From the NCBI RefSeq assembly GCF_016862575.1, contig NZ_BONF01000016.1, positions 124,001 to 188,000 of the forward strand: DNA of 64,000 nucleotides, in the 5' to 3' direction. The position numbers and the translations under genes were made by a program. The notes beneath the pieces were generated by a model, which was not told the origin of the DNA, ran no database searches, and was given only the letters and a program-made list of their open reading frames with translations. Shown here one piece after another: positions 55,369 to 63,864 of the stretch; position 1 is the stretch's first letter; each line of letters opens with the position of its first letter. This DNA is from Catellatospora bangladeshensis. GTDB lineage: Bacteria > Actinomycetota > Actinomycetes > Mycobacteriales > Micromonosporaceae.

Positions 55369-55374
55369 TAACGT
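55369..55374 (+). promoter_or_regulatory. Leaderless -10 box of HD-domain gene
   Basis: TAACGT, seven bases before GTG 55382. Confidence 0.5.
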
Positions 55375-55381
55375 CGGCAGC

Positions 55382-55951
55382 GTGCCGCCGGTCGCCGTCG
55401 ATCACCTAGTGCCCGCCCGCGCCATGAGCCTGGCCGAATCGCTGCTCGCGGAGCTGCCGCGGCGCTGGTCGCACTCCGCGGGGGTGGCCCGCCGCGCCGC
55501 CGAGCTGTCCGGCGCCGTCGCCCCCGCCGACCGTGACCTGCTGCTGTGCGCCGCGTGGCTGCACGACATCGGGTACGCCGCGGCCGCCCGCGACACCGGC
55601 TTCCATCCCCTGGACGGGGCGCGCCTGCTGTGGCGGCTCGGCTGGCCGGCGCGGCTGTGCGCGCTGGTCGCACACCACTCCGGGGCCTGCTTCCAGGCGG
55701 AGGCCCAGGGCGTGACCGGCCTGGCCGAGTTCCCCGACGAGCAGTCCGCGGTCACCGACGCCCTGGCCGTCGCCGACCAGACCACGGGGGTATGCGGCGA
55801 GCCCGCGTCCCTGGAGGAACGCCTGGCCGAGGCGCTGGGCCGGCACGGCGCGCTGTCGGTGTACGCCCTCGCCCACAGCCGCCGCGCGCCGTACCTGCGC
55901 GCCGCCGCCCACCGGGTGCACCTGCGGCTGACCCCCGCACCCGCGCGCTGA
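55382..55951 (+). CDS. HD-domain phosphohydrolase
   Basis: 189 residues. RRWSHSAGVARRAAEL, LLLCAAWLHDIGYA (HD metal pair), ALVAHHSGA and AVTDALAVADQTTG fit the HD superfamily of metal-dependent phosphohydrolases and nucleases. Substrate unknown. GTG 55382 is favoured because TAACGT lies seven bases upstream; ATG 55424 would also start the domain intact. It stands alone among convergent genes. Confidence 0.85.
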   Translation: MPPVAVDHLVPARAMSLAESLLAELPRRWSHSAGVARRAAELSGAVAPADRDLLLCAAWLHDIGYAAAARDTGFHPLDGARLLWRLGWPARLCALVAHHSGACFQAEAQGVTGLAEFPDEQSAVTDALAVADQTTGVCGEPASLEERLAEALGRHGALSVYALAHSRRAPYLRAAAHRVHLRLTPAPAR

Positions 55952-55976
55952 GCCGGGCCCGCGGCTTCTCCCCACT

Positions 55977-56026
55977 TTCAGGGAAACCGCACATAAGAGA
56001 CGGCCGGATCGTGCAGTTTCCCCGAA
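55977..56026. repeat. Intergenic palindrome, TTTCGGGGAAACTGCA family, copy 3
   Basis: TTCAGGGAAACCGCAC (55977-55992) pairs with GTGCAGTTTCCCCGAA (56011-56026) with two mismatches; an older or diverged copy between convergent genes. Confidence 0.85.
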
Positions 56027-56055
56027 TCTGCGCCGCTCGGCGGCACGGCGTGCGG

Positions 56056-56958
56056 TCACCGCCTGGCGGTGGGGGCGAGCGGCGCCGATACGGTGCGTAG
56101 TGTCGGCGAGTGGGCCAGCAGCGCCACCCCGGCGCCGATCGAGGTACCCGCCGCGGCGAGGGCCGACAGTGCGAACAGGCCGGTCGGCGGGGCCTGGTCG
56201 AACAGCAGCGCGCCCCACAGCCAGCTGAGCACCGGGTCGGTGACGGTCATCGCGGTCAGCGCGGTGGGCAGGCCGCCGCTCGCGTACGCCTCCTGTGCCA
56301 GCACCGCCGCGACCAGCCCGGACAGCGCCAGCGCGTACACCGGCCAGTCCAGCGCGACCGACACCGGGCCGCGCGCGGCGAGCTGATCGGCGACCACGAC
56401 GGTGAGCACGGCGGTGGTGCTGAACCCGGCGCCCGCCGCGCCCCCGGCCAGCGCCGTGCGCACGCCCTGGCCGGAGCGGCTGCGCGCCAGCAGCAGCAGG
56501 ACGGCGATCAGGACCACCGCCGCCACCAGCACCGCGGGCAGCGGCCCGCGGCGCACGGTCTGCGCGACGCCACCCCGGGCGAGCACCAGCACGGCCAGGC
56601 CCACGCAGACCGCGGCGGTGCCCGCCCAGTCGCGGGCCGACGGCGGGCGGCCGGTGCGCGCGTACGCCATCGGCAGCGCGAACATCAGCTGCACCGCGAG
56701 CAGCGCCTGCACGATGCCGATGGCGCCGGTGTGCAGCGCGGCCGCGTGCGCCGTGAAGCCGAGCACGTTGCAGCAGAACCCGGCCAGCCATACGGGGCTG
56801 CCCAGCAGCCGCCGCACGATGCCGAGCACGGGCAGCAGGCGGCCCGGGGCGTCACCGCGCGCGTGCGCCACCGCCCGGGTCACCCGGTGCTGCAGCGCCG
56901 CCGCCACCGCGAACAGGGCGGCGGCCAGCAGCCCCAGGAGGGTGCTGGTGATGGTCAT
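56056..56958 (-). CDS. DMT-family transporter
   Basis: 300 residues with about nine helices. An N-terminal LLAAALFAVAAALQHR with a conserved His and paired EamA-like halves (AIGIVQALLAVQLMFALPMAYARTGRPP and ALTAMTVTDPVLSWLWGALLFDQAPPTG) place it in the drug/metabolite superfamily, close to actinomycete NIPA-like members. The substrate is unknown. ATG 56958. Confidence 0.88.
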   Translation of the reverse strand: MTITSTLLGLLAAALFAVAAALQHRVTRAVAHARGDAPGRLLPVLGIVRRLLGSPVWLAGFCCNVLGFTAHAAALHTGAIGIVQALLAVQLMFALPMAYARTGRPPSARDWAGTAAVCVGLAVLVLARGGVAQTVRRGPLPAVLVAAVVLIAVLLLLARSRSGQGVRTALAGGAAGAGFSTTAVLTVVVADQLAARGPVSVALDWPVYALALSGLVAAVLAQEAYASGGLPTALTAMTVTDPVLSWLWGALLFDQAPPTGLFALSALAAAGTSIGAGVALLAHSPTLRTVSAPLAPTARR

Positions 56959-57009
56959 GTCCGGCTCCGCCCGTCGCCGCGCCGCGGCTGCTCCGGCGGC
57001 GCGCGGGCA

Positions 57010-58221
57010 TCATGACCGGGCGGCGCGTACGGTGATCGACTCCGGGGCCGCCGGGCGGTGAACGTCCGGCGTCGGGGTGCGCAGCGGCAGGAAGGCGAGC
57101 AGCGCCAGGGTGATCCAGACGTACATGCTGCCGCCGAGCAGCCCGTCCGGGCCGGTGTGGTGGCGGCTCCACAGCCACACCACGCTGCTGCACAGCACGA
57201 TGTGGGCGCCGGCCGCCGCCAGCAGCAGCCGGCGGCGCCGGTCCGGCACGTGCTCCCGCAGGCCCGCCGCGTAGAGCAGGATGAGCGCCGGGAGCGCCCA
57301 CACCAGATGGTGCACCCAGGTGACCGGGCTGATCAGGCAGGCGGCCAGCCCGGTGAGGGCGAAGCCGCCCCACACGTCGCCCGCCCGCGCGGCCCGGCGC
57401 ACCCGCACCGCCCACAGCGCCAGCGTGGCCGCGACCAGCACCAGCCACGGCCCGGTCCGGGGCACGGCCTCCGGCAGGCGCGCGATGACGCCGCGCAGCG
57501 ACTGGTTCGACACGTACGCCAGGTCGCCGATGCGATGGGTGTCGCCCAGCACCTCGGTCCAGAACGTCCACGACGGACCGGGCGCGATCAGCACGGCGAG
57601 CAGCGTCGCCGCGATCGCGGTGCCGGTGGCGAGCGCGGCGGCGCGCCGACGTCCGGACAGCAGCAGGTACACGATGAAGATCGCCGGGGTCAGCTTGATC
57701 GCCGCGGCGAGCCCGATGCCGATCCCGGCCCACCGGTCCCGGCCGGTGGTCAGCAGCCACCCGTCGAGCAGCACCAGCGCGAGCAGCAGCAGGTTGACCT
57801 GGCCGAAGCTGACCGTGTCGCGGACCGGCTGCAGCGCGCCGAGCAGGCAGGCGGCGACGCCGACGGTGAACAGGCGCGGCCAGGTGTGCTCCTGGGCGAT
57901 CGGGTCGACCAGCCAGTACAGGATCGCGGCACCGGCCAGCGCGGTCAGGGCCAGGTGCACGACGATCGCGGGGTGCCAGCCGAGCAGGCTCATCGGCAGC
58001 ATCACCACCGCCGCGAACGGCGGATACGTGAAGCCGTAGTGGGTGTCCAGCCGGGTGTAGCCGTAGATGTCGCCGCCCGCGTGCACCCAGTCGTTGACGG
58101 TGCCGTGGTAGACGCCGACGTCGAACCACCCGCGGTGCCCGGGGATCAGCGCGATGAACAGGCCCACGGCGGTGGCCAGGGCGAGGACGAGCAGCAGCCG
58201 GGCCCGGGGGGTGGTCACCAT
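57010..58221 (-). CDS. GT87 mannosyltransferase-like membrane protein (DUF2029)
   Basis: 403 residues with about ten helices. The first extracytoplasmic loop has the catalytic-type acidic residue region GWFDVGVYHGTVNDWV, and HYGFTYPPFAAVVMLPMSL, GQVNLLLLALVLLDGW and AAAIKLTPAIFIVYLLL are family marks of DUF2029/PimE polyprenol-phosphate-mannose-dependent transferases. It probably adds a sugar to a lipid or glycan outside the membrane. ATG 58221 is preferred; upstream in-frame sequence runs into a dispersed repeat and gives a noisy N-terminus. Confidence 0.88.
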   Translation of the reverse strand: MVTTPRARLLLVLALATAVGLFIALIPGHRGWFDVGVYHGTVNDWVHAGGDIYGYTRLDTHYGFTYPPFAAVVMLPMSLLGWHPAIVVHLALTALAGAAILYWLVDPIAQEHTWPRLFTVGVAACLLGALQPVRDTVSFGQVNLLLLALVLLDGWLLTTGRDRWAGIGIGLAAAIKLTPAIFIVYLLLSGRRRAAALATGTAIAATLLAVLIAPGPSWTFWTEVLGDTHRIGDLAYVSNQSLRGVIARLPEAVPRTGPWLVLVAATLALWAVRVRRAARAGDVWGGFALTGLAACLISPVTWVHHLVWALPALILLYAAGLREHVPDRRRRLLLAAAGAHIVLCSSVVWLWSRHHTGPDGLLGGSMYVWITLALLAFLPLRTPTPDVHRPAAPESITVRAARS

Positions 58222-58348
58222 GCGGCAGGCTCCGTTTCCGGTTCGGGCCGGGCCACGGCGGGCAGTCCGGCGGTGAGCGTGAACAGTATGGGCACGCGAG
58301 CAGCACCCCGCTGACCGCCGCCGCGAGCTGCCCGTCCGTCGCGCGGCC

Positions 58349-58413
58349 AAGATCGGTGGTTCGTGTCTAAACCTCAGGTGTGAGCGCAGGTTGTGACACG
58401 AAACGGCGATCAT
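58349..58413. repeat. 65-base dispersed repeat, GTGTCGAAACCT family, copy 3
   Basis: AAGATC at one end and a mutated GATCAT at the other, with TCGTGTCTAAACCT and AGGTTGTGACACGA arms nearly pairing. It lies upstream of the GT87 gene and downstream of PhoD. Confidence 0.88.
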
Positions 58414-58502
58414 GCGCGGTGGAGCTGGGACGGGAGCGGGTGTGCCACAGCCAGAGGCCGACCAAGCGCCGGAGGCGGCCAGGCGAAGAAATCTCTAACT
58501 GT

Positions 58503-60032
58503 TCACGGATTGCGCCGGTACTGCGCGGCCGAGCCCTTCGTCGCCGGGTCCTCGTACGCCCCGGCCCGGCCGCGATCGACGTGCCAGCTGGTGAGGGTGC
58601 TGACCGCCGCGTTCGGGTTGGACCGGTCGGCGACGACGCGCAGCCGGGTGGTCCACCGCTGCGGGGTGACCTCGTAGAGGTCGTAGCCGTACCGGTTGCC
58701 CTCGAAGTACTGCAGGTGCGGGTTGGCCTGCCCGAGCCGCGGCCCGTTGGCCGCGTTCCAGCTCGCCGAGTAGCCCGACGACGTGGTCGAGTGCGCCACG
58801 AACTCGGTGCCGATGACGGGCGCGGCCAGGTTGTCGAAGTCGGGCCGCACGTCCTGCACGAACGCGCTGTGCCAGTCGCCGGTGATGGTGACGAAGTCCG
58901 TGATGCCCTGCTGCTGCGCGTAGGTGAGCAGCTCGGTGCGCTCGGCCCGGAAGCCGTCCCACTGGTCGGTGAACATATACCCGCCGTCGGGATTGCGCTG
59001 CTGGCTCAGGAAGATCGAGTTCACCCAGCAGTGCCAGCCGCCCGAGCGCTGGCTGATCCGGTCCTTGACCCACTGATTCTGCGCCGCGCCGAGGATGGTG
59101 CCGCCGGTGACGTTCTGCTCCGAGCGGTGCTGGCGCAGGTCCAGGATGACCAGCTCCAGCAGGTCGCCCCAGCGCCGGTGCCGGTGGATGCGCGGGTCGG
59201 GCAGGGCCGTGTCGGAGCCCTCCAGCCGCAGCGGCAGGTGCTCGTACCAGCCCTGATACGCCGCCGAGCGGCGGGCCACGAAGGTCGCCGCGCCGCGCGA
59301 GCCGGAGTAGTCGTTGACGACCTCGTGGTCGTCCCAGGTCAGGTAGAACGGGTGCGCGGCATGCAGGTCGCGCAGCAGCGGATCGCCCTTGTAGAGCGCG
59401 TGCAGCCGCCGGTAGTCGCTCAGCGTGTACGCCGTGCCCAGCTCGGAGCCCTCGTACACGTAGTCGCCGAGATGCACCACGAAGTCGAGGTTGGCGTCGG
59501 CGGCCAGGTCGCGCATGCCCGGATACTCGCCGGACTGGTAGTGCTGGCAGTTCAGCGACGCGAAGCGGACCAGGCTCACCGGCCCGGTCGGCGCGGTCTT
59601 GGTCCGGCCCACGCGGCTGTGCTGGCCCAGCGCCCGGAACCGGTAGTGGTAGCGCCGACCGGGCGTCAGCCCGTCGACGACCACGCGCACGCTGTGCCCC
59701 AGCAGCACCGACGCGGCCACCGAACCCGACGCGACCACCTGGGTCATCGCAGCGTCGGTGGCCACGCTCCAGTCCACCTGCACGATGTCCGGCAGCGGCT
59801 GCGCGGCCGCGAGCGGGTCGGGCGCGAGCCGGGTCCACAGCACCACGCTGGTCGGCAGCGGATCGCCCGAGCCGACGCCCAGGGTGAACGGCGCCGGGTC
59901 CCAGCTCGCGCCGAGCGCCGCCGCCGCGGCGTAGGCGGCGTCCGGGCCGAGTCCGTGGGTGAGCGGCCAGGCCGCGGCGAGCGCGCCGGCACCGGCGGCG
60001 GCCTGGAGCAGGGCACGGCGGCGTACGGCCAT
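58503..60032 (-). CDS. phoD: Alkaline phosphatase D (PhoD family), Tat-exported
   Basis: 509 residues. A Tat signal (VRRRALLQAAAGAGALAAAW) leads to cleavage after AYA. PhoD domains: an N-terminal beta domain (FTLGVGSGDPLPTSVVLWTRLAP) and a calcineurin-like core with LNCQHYQSGEYPG, HLGDYVYEGSE, TWDDHEVVNDY and TITGDWHSAFV metal-ligand motifs. It is a calcium/iron-type phosphodiesterase/phosphatase for phosphate scavenging. The start ATG 60032 shares bases with the upstream gene (TGATG). The open frame continues far upstream, but that is not a fusion. Confidence 0.95.
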   Translation of the reverse strand: MAVRRRALLQAAAGAGALAAAWPLTHGLGPDAAYAAAAALGASWDPAPFTLGVGSGDPLPTSVVLWTRLAPDPLAAAQPLPDIVQVDWSVATDAAMTQVVASGSVAASVLLGHSVRVVVDGLTPGRRYHYRFRALGQHSRVGRTKTAPTGPVSLVRFASLNCQHYQSGEYPGMRDLAADANLDFVVHLGDYVYEGSELGTAYTLSDYRRLHALYKGDPLLRDLHAAHPFYLTWDDHEVVNDYSGSRGAATFVARRSAAYQGWYEHLPLRLEGSDTALPDPRIHRHRRWGDLLELVILDLRQHRSEQNVTGGTILGAAQNQWVKDRISQRSGGWHCWVNSIFLSQQRNPDGGYMFTDQWDGFRAERTELLTYAQQQGITDFVTITGDWHSAFVQDVRPDFDNLAAPVIGTEFVAHSTTSSGYSASWNAANGPRLGQANPHLQYFEGNRYGYDLYEVTPQRWTTRLRVVADRSNPNAAVSTLTSWHVDRGRAGAYEDPATKGSAAQYRRNP

Positions 60033-61138
60033 CAGGCACCTCCGGGAGTGACGGTGAGGGACAGGGAGTCGGCGTAGCCGTCGTTGGAGGTGCCGCCGGA
60101 CCGCGTGAACAGCAGCTCGGCCTGGGCGGTGCGGCTGCCCACGGGCACGGTGCCGCTCGCGCTGCGCGACAGCAAGCCCGTGGTGTTGCCGCGCTGCGCC
60201 GCGGTCACCGGGCCGAGCACCACCGTGGCCAGCGTCTGCCCGGCCGCGTTGCGGAACGCCACGGACAGCTGGGCGGTGTCGTTCTGGTCGGCGTATCCAC
60301 CCAGCCAGGCCGCCACGTCGTAGCGGGCCGTGCCGGTGTCGATCGCGGCCGGGTCCGGCAGCGTCACGCTCTGCCCGATCCTGCTGCGCGCCGCCGTGCC
60401 GCCGCCGAGGAGGTTCGCTCCCCGGTCGGCCGGTCCGGGGCTGGCGGAGTTCGGATAACCGCTGGTCCCGTACGCGATGACGGCCGCGCCGCCCTCCAGC
60501 TGGGTCCAGCCGGGGATGCTCGCCGTCGGTCCGCCCGTGCCACCCGGCCCGGCGTCGCCGCCCGGGTTGGCCAGCAGGTTCACGCCGGCCGTGGACAGGG
60601 TCAGCCACAGGCTGTCCGCGTAGCCGTCGTTGGAGGTGCCGCCGTCGCGGGTGAACAGCAGCAGCACCCGCGCGGTCCGGCTGCCCGGCGGCACGGTGCC
60701 GGTCTGGGCACGCCGCAGCAGGCCGGTGGTGCTCCCGCGCTCGGTCGCGGTCACCGGGCCGAGCACCACCACGCCCAGCGGCCGGGCCGCCGCGTCGAGG
60801 AACTCGACCGACAACCGCGCGCCGTCGTCCTGGCCCGCGTACCCGCCCAGCCAGCCGCCCACGTCGAACCGGGCCGTGCCCGCGTCGATCTGCGCCGTCA
60901 GCGGCAGCGTGATCTGCTGTGTCAGCCGGGTGCGCGGCGACTCGCCGCCGCCGAGGAAGTTCGCCCCCCGATCGGCCGGTCCGGGGCTGGCCGAGGTCGG
61001 ATAACCGCTCGCGCCGTACGCGACGACGGCCGCCGTGCCCTCGATCGCCGTCCAGCCGGGGATGACGGGGGTGGGCTGCCCCGTGCCGCCGCCGGTGGCG
61101 TCGCCGCCCGGGTTGACGATCAGGTTCGCTGTCTGCAT
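60032..61138 (-). CDS. Tandem beta-sandwich protein encoded with PhoD, no signal peptide
   Basis: 368 residues built of two near-identical halves (about 1-180, 183-368). Each starts NLLxNPGGD, has IPGWTxxEGxAAVxAYGxSGYPxSASPGPADRGANxLGGG, VLGPVTAxxRGxTTGLLxRxxTGTVPxGSRTA and ends in a LLFTRxGGTSNDGYADSLxLT strand, a galactose-binding-like carbohydrate domain. ATG 61138 follows GGAGGCGTG. It overlaps phoD (TGATG) but has no export signal, which is odd for a partner of a Tat-exported enzyme; it may travel with folded PhoD or act inside. Confidence 0.8.
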   Translation of the reverse strand: MQTANLIVNPGGDATGGGTGQPTPVIPGWTAIEGTAAVVAYGASGYPTSASPGPADRGANFLGGGESPRTRLTQQITLPLTAQIDAGTARFDVGGWLGGYAGQDDGARLSVEFLDAAARPLGVVVLGPVTATERGSTTGLLRRAQTGTVPPGSRTARVLLLFTRDGGTSNDGYADSLWLTLSTAGVNLLANPGGDAGPGGTGGPTASIPGWTQLEGGAAVIAYGTSGYPNSASPGPADRGANLLGGGTAARSRIGQSVTLPDPAAIDTGTARYDVAAWLGGYADQNDTAQLSVAFRNAAGQTLATVVLGPVTAAQRGNTTGLLSRSASGTVPVGSRTAQAELLFTRSGGTSNDGYADSLSLTVTPGGA

Positions 61139-61304
61139 CACGCCTCCTGCGGATCGCAGAGCAGCGTGCGGGCGCCCCCTGTCGCGGCGGCGACGCGCGG
61201 ATGGCGGGCGCGTGAAGCCGGGACGGCCACTGCTCGGCGGCCCGCGCATCGGGTCGGCTACGCGGGGGTGCGCCGTCGGCAGCGTACGCCCATCGATATA
61301 CATC

Positions 61305-61341
61305 AGTCGAGGCTCCATCCGATATGGACGGAGCCTCGACT
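61305..61341. terminator. Hairpin after the DinB-type gene
   Basis: AGTCGAGGCTCC (61305-61316) and GGAGCCTCGACT (61330-61341) pair perfectly with a 13-base loop. It lies 13 bases past the end of the leftward gene and upstream of the PhoD operon. Confidence 0.85.
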
Positions 61342-61354
61342 AATTCGGAGCTGT

Positions 61355-62149
61355 TCAGAAGCCTCGGAACACGTCGCGCAGCAGGTCCAGGTCGGCCGCG
61401 CCCGACGTCTCGACGGAGGACGGGGTGTGCTCCGGCGACAGCCGGCCGACCAGCAGGCGCAGCCACGCCTCGGCGGGCAGCCGCAGCACGCCGTCGGGCT
61501 TGGCGGGCGGGTCGGTCAGCTCGACCTTCTCCGGCGACAGGCGCAGCCCGTAGACCGCGTCCGGGCCGGTGGTCTCGACGCGCAGCACAGCCGAGCGGTC
61601 GCCGAGCCGGTCGGTCTTGGCCATCCAGCCGAGCATGCCGGGGGTGATGGTGTTCAGCAGCGGCACCGCCTCGGGCGCCAGGGCCGCCGCCGGGTCGGCG
61701 CCGACGCGCACGTCCCAGGAGTGGAAGGCGTACTCGCTCAGCCGGAACCCGGCCGCCGTGGCCACGTCGACGGGCGCCGGGAGGAAGCCCATGTCGATGC
61801 GCAGCTCCCGCCGCGTCTGCGCGTCGAACGACTCGTACCGCTCCAGCAGCTTGTCGTTGGCGGCCTCGAAGCCCTCGGCGCGGTCGGCCGGGGCCATGGC
61901 GTTCCAGCGCGCCCATACCCCCTGGTTGAAGTCGGAACCGGCGTTGGGCTTGCCCTCCAGCGACAGGTCCAGCGCGGCCAGATGGATCTCGGCGCCGCTG
62001 CCCAGGTGGCTCAGCACCTGCGACACGTCCCAGTCCGCCGCGCCCGACGGGCCGGTCAGCTCCTTCTCGCCGTAGCCGCGTACCGCGGCGGCCAGTTCGT
62101 CGTGACCGGACCGCAGCGCGGCGATGACGGCGTCAGCGGAGTTGCTCAT
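61355..62149 (-). CDS. Mycothiol-dependent maleylpyruvate isomerase-like (DinB/TIGR03083) protein
   Basis: 264 residues: the N-terminal DinB-like four-helix part has DWDVSQVLSHLGSGAEIHLAAL (metal His) and a later FHSWDVRVGADP (metal His). The C-terminal half (about 180-264) is the SCP-like domain found in actinomycete members (LRLPAEAWLRLLVGRLSP). The family includes mycothiol S-transferases and isomerases; metal binding is inferred. ATG 62149 after AGGAGAACCGTTC. Confidence 0.88.
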   Translation of the reverse strand: MSNSADAVIAALRSGHDELAAAVRGYGEKELTGPSGAADWDVSQVLSHLGSGAEIHLAALDLSLEGKPNAGSDFNQGVWARWNAMAPADRAEGFEAANDKLLERYESFDAQTRRELRIDMGFLPAPVDVATAAGFRLSEYAFHSWDVRVGADPAAALAPEAVPLLNTITPGMLGWMAKTDRLGDRSAVLRVETTGPDAVYGLRLSPEKVELTDPPAKPDGVLRLPAEAWLRLLVGRLSPEHTPSSVETSGAADLDLLRDVFRGF

Positions 62150-62257
62150 GAACGGTTCTCCTCGTGTACTCGGTCGTCGCCGGAGGTCAACCCGGCTCAC
62201 CGGGCGGGCATTCCGGGTGCCGCGCCGGTCTCGGTCCACCGTGTCCGCCCGGCGGCC

Positions 62258-62263
62258 TACGAT
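62258..62263 (+). promoter_or_regulatory. Leaderless -10 box of VOC gene
   Basis: TACGAT, six bases before ATG 62270. Confidence 0.55.
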
Positions 62264-62269
62264 CGCCGC

Positions 62270-62641
62270 ATGCGAGCCGAACTGCAGTGTGTCGTGCTGG
62301 ACTGCCCCGAGCCGAAGGGACTCGCCGAGTTCTACCGGCGGCTGCTGGGCGGCGAGGTGGACCGGCCGGACCGGCGCTGGTCGCTGGACGCGGACTGGTC
62401 GACGCTGCACACGCCGTCCGGCCTGGTGCTCGCGTTCCAGCGGGTCGCGGACCACCGCGCGCCGCGCTGGCCGGACCCGGCGCACCCGCAGCAGTTCCAC
62501 CTCGACTTCGGCGTACCCGATCTGGACGCCGCGGAAACGGAGGTGCTCGCGGCCGGGGCCACCCTCCTCGACGCGGGCTCCCACGGCTGGCGCGTCTACG
62601 CCGACCCCGCCGGCCACCCCTTCTGCCTCGTCCGCCACTGA
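62270..62641 (+). CDS. VOC-family (glyoxalase/bleomycin-resistance fold) protein
   Basis: 123 residues with two beta-alpha-beta-beta-beta units: LQCVVLDCPEPKGLAEFYRRLLGGEVD and QQFHLDFGVPDLDAAETEVLAAGATLLD, closing with VYADPAGHPFCLVRH. The final HPFCL strand is usual in small VOC proteins. Metal His/Glu positions are partly kept. It may be a thiol-transferase or dioxygenase relative; substrate unknown. TACGAT six bases before ATG suggests a leaderless mRNA. Confidence 0.88.
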   Translation: MRAELQCVVLDCPEPKGLAEFYRRLLGGEVDRPDRRWSLDADWSTLHTPSGLVLAFQRVADHRAPRWPDPAHPQQFHLDFGVPDLDAAETEVLAAGATLLDAGSHGWRVYADPAGHPFCLVRH

Positions 62642-62676
62642 CCGCCCTGTCGTGCGGTGCCGTGCCGTGCGGTGCC

Positions 62677-62755
62677 TTGATCATCCGACTTGCCTGGCAG
62701 GCGGGCGTATCTTGACGCGGCTTTCGCCCATCTGCCAGGCAAGTCGGATGATCAA
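62677..62755. repeat. Dispersed repeat, GCCTGGCA family, copy 4
   Basis: TTGATCATCCGACTTGCCTGGCA-type arms (62677-62699, 62733-62755) pair perfectly over 23 bases; the inner part is oriented as in copy 2. Between convergent genes. Confidence 0.92.
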
Positions 62756-62804
62756 GGGGCCACGGGACGCAGGCCACGGGTCGGGCCGCAAGCGGTGAGC
62801 GGGG

Positions 62805-63299
62805 TCAGCGGGTGACCGCTGCGGCGAGGGTGCGGAGGAGGTCGGCGAGGTGGCGGGCGTCGGCGGGGGAGAGGCGGCTGAGCGCCTCGCGCTGGACCTG
62901 GAGGCCGACGGCGACGGCCCGGTCGATCAGCTCCCGCCCGGCGGGGGTGAGCTGGGCGCGCAGCGAGCGGCGGTCGGCCGGATCGGGGGTGCGCGCGATC
63001 AGCCCGGCCCGCTCCAGCTTGTCCAGCCGCCCGGTCATGCCGCCCGTGGTCAGCATCAGCGTGTCCGACAGCTGCTTGGGCGAGAGGTTGTACGGCTCCC
63101 CGGAGCGCCGCAGCGTGGCCAGCACGTCGAACTCGCCGCGTCCGATTCCGAGCCGCTGGTAGGCGGCCTCCATGCGGTCGCCGATGGCGGCGGCGACGCG
63201 GTAGACGCGGCCGAACACCTCCATCGGCAGCAGGTCGTCGAGGTCGGGGCGCTGCTCGCGCCACTGTTCGATGATCGCGTCCACGCCGTCGTTGGCCAT
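62805..63299 (-). CDS. MarR-family transcriptional regulator
   Basis: 164 residues. A winged HTH (GRGEFDVLATLRRSGEPYNLSPKQLSDTLMLTTGGMTGRLDKLERAGLIARTPDPADRRS) with the D-x-R-S wing is typical of MarR. TATCAT lies six bases before ATG 63299. It is divergent from a cupin and a mycothiol-dependent reductase-like gene, probably their repressor; a perfect AACTAGC/GCTAGTT pair in the gap is the candidate operator. Confidence 0.93.
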   Translation of the reverse strand: MANDGVDAIIEQWREQRPDLDDLLPMEVFGRVYRVAAAIGDRMEAAYQRLGIGRGEFDVLATLRRSGEPYNLSPKQLSDTLMLTTGGMTGRLDKLERAGLIARTPDPADRRSLRAQLTPAGRELIDRAVAVGLQVQREALSRLSPADARHLADLLRTLAAAVTR

Positions 63300-63305
63300 G
63301 GCGGC

Positions 63306-63311
63306 ATGATA
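63306..63311 (-). promoter_or_regulatory. Leaderless -10 box of marR-type gene
   Basis: TATCAT on the minus strand, six bases before ATG 63299. Confidence 0.55.
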
Positions 63312-63313
63312 CC

Positions 63314-63356
63314 TTGACGAAAACTAGCGTAGTGGTAAGTTATCAGTAAGCTAGTT
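63314..63356. promoter_or_regulatory. Divergent promoter and operator for the MarR/cupin pair
   Basis: AACTAGC (63322-63328) and GCTAGTT (63350-63356) are perfect inverted arms 21 bases apart. Between them the rightward -10 TAAGTT (63336-63341), with TTGACG (63314-63319) 16 bases upstream, would be covered by a bound MarR dimer pair. Confidence 0.65.
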
Positions 63357-63377
63357 GTCGGTGAGGGGAGCGGGGCC

Positions 63378-63854
63378 ATGACGTACACAGCCGAGTTCGG
63401 CGAGGTCAGCGGGGAGCTGCACCGGTCCGGCGAGGTGGAGCAGGCGGTGATGAGCTCCGGCTCGGTCGGCCGCTTCCTCGCCCCGGGCAGCGCCACCCGG
63501 GGCCGGTTCGGGCTCTACGAGTGGCGCATGCCGGCCCGCGCGGGCGGGGCGTCGGCGCACTTCCACCGCACCTTCTCCGAGTCGTTCTACGTCGTGTCCG
63601 GCACCGTGCGCCTCTACGACGGCGCGCGCTGGATCGACGGGCGGCCCGGGGACTTCCTGCACGTGCCCGAGGGCGGCGTGCACGGCTTCGGCAACGAGAG
63701 CGACGCCGAGGCGTCGATGCTCATCCTGTTCGCACCCGGCATCCCGCGCGAGACCTACTTCCGCGAGCTGGCCGAGATCTCCGCCACCGGACGGCAGCTG
63801 TCCGAGGAGGAGTGGACCGACCTGTTCGCCCGCCATGATCAGTACCGTGCCTGA
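63378..63854 (+). CDS. Cupin-domain protein
   Basis: 158 residues with a conserved cupin barrel: [25 protein letters not shown] (metal His pair and Glu) and [21 protein letters not shown] (second motif). It may bind a metal and act as an isomerase or oxygenase, or as a sensor. ATG 63378 lies 22 bases past the divergent operator. The next gene begins 10 bases after its stop, so the two form an operon controlled by the MarR regulator. Confidence 0.9.
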   Translation: MTYTAEFGEVSGELHRSGEVEQAVMSSGSVGRFLAPGSATRGRFGLYEWRMPARAGGASAHFHRTFSESFYVVSGTVRLYDGARWIDGRPGDFLHVPEGGVHGFGNESDAEASMLILFAPGIPRETYFRELAEISATGRQLSEEEWTDLFARHDQYRA

Positions 63855-63864
63855 AGGAGCCCCT

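Noticed and set aside
58503-61916. Minus-strand frame open through PhoD and far upstream, looking like a 1137-residue fusion
   Set aside because: Only the last 509 codons have a Tat signal and PhoD motifs; the rest overlaps the tandem lectin-like and DinB-type genes in a different frame and is Arg/Gly-rich.
62183-62777. Minus-strand open frame opposite the VOC gene and repeat copy 4
   Set aside because: Its product is Arg/Gly/Pro-rich and begins inside the repeat; the plus-strand VOC protein explains the region.
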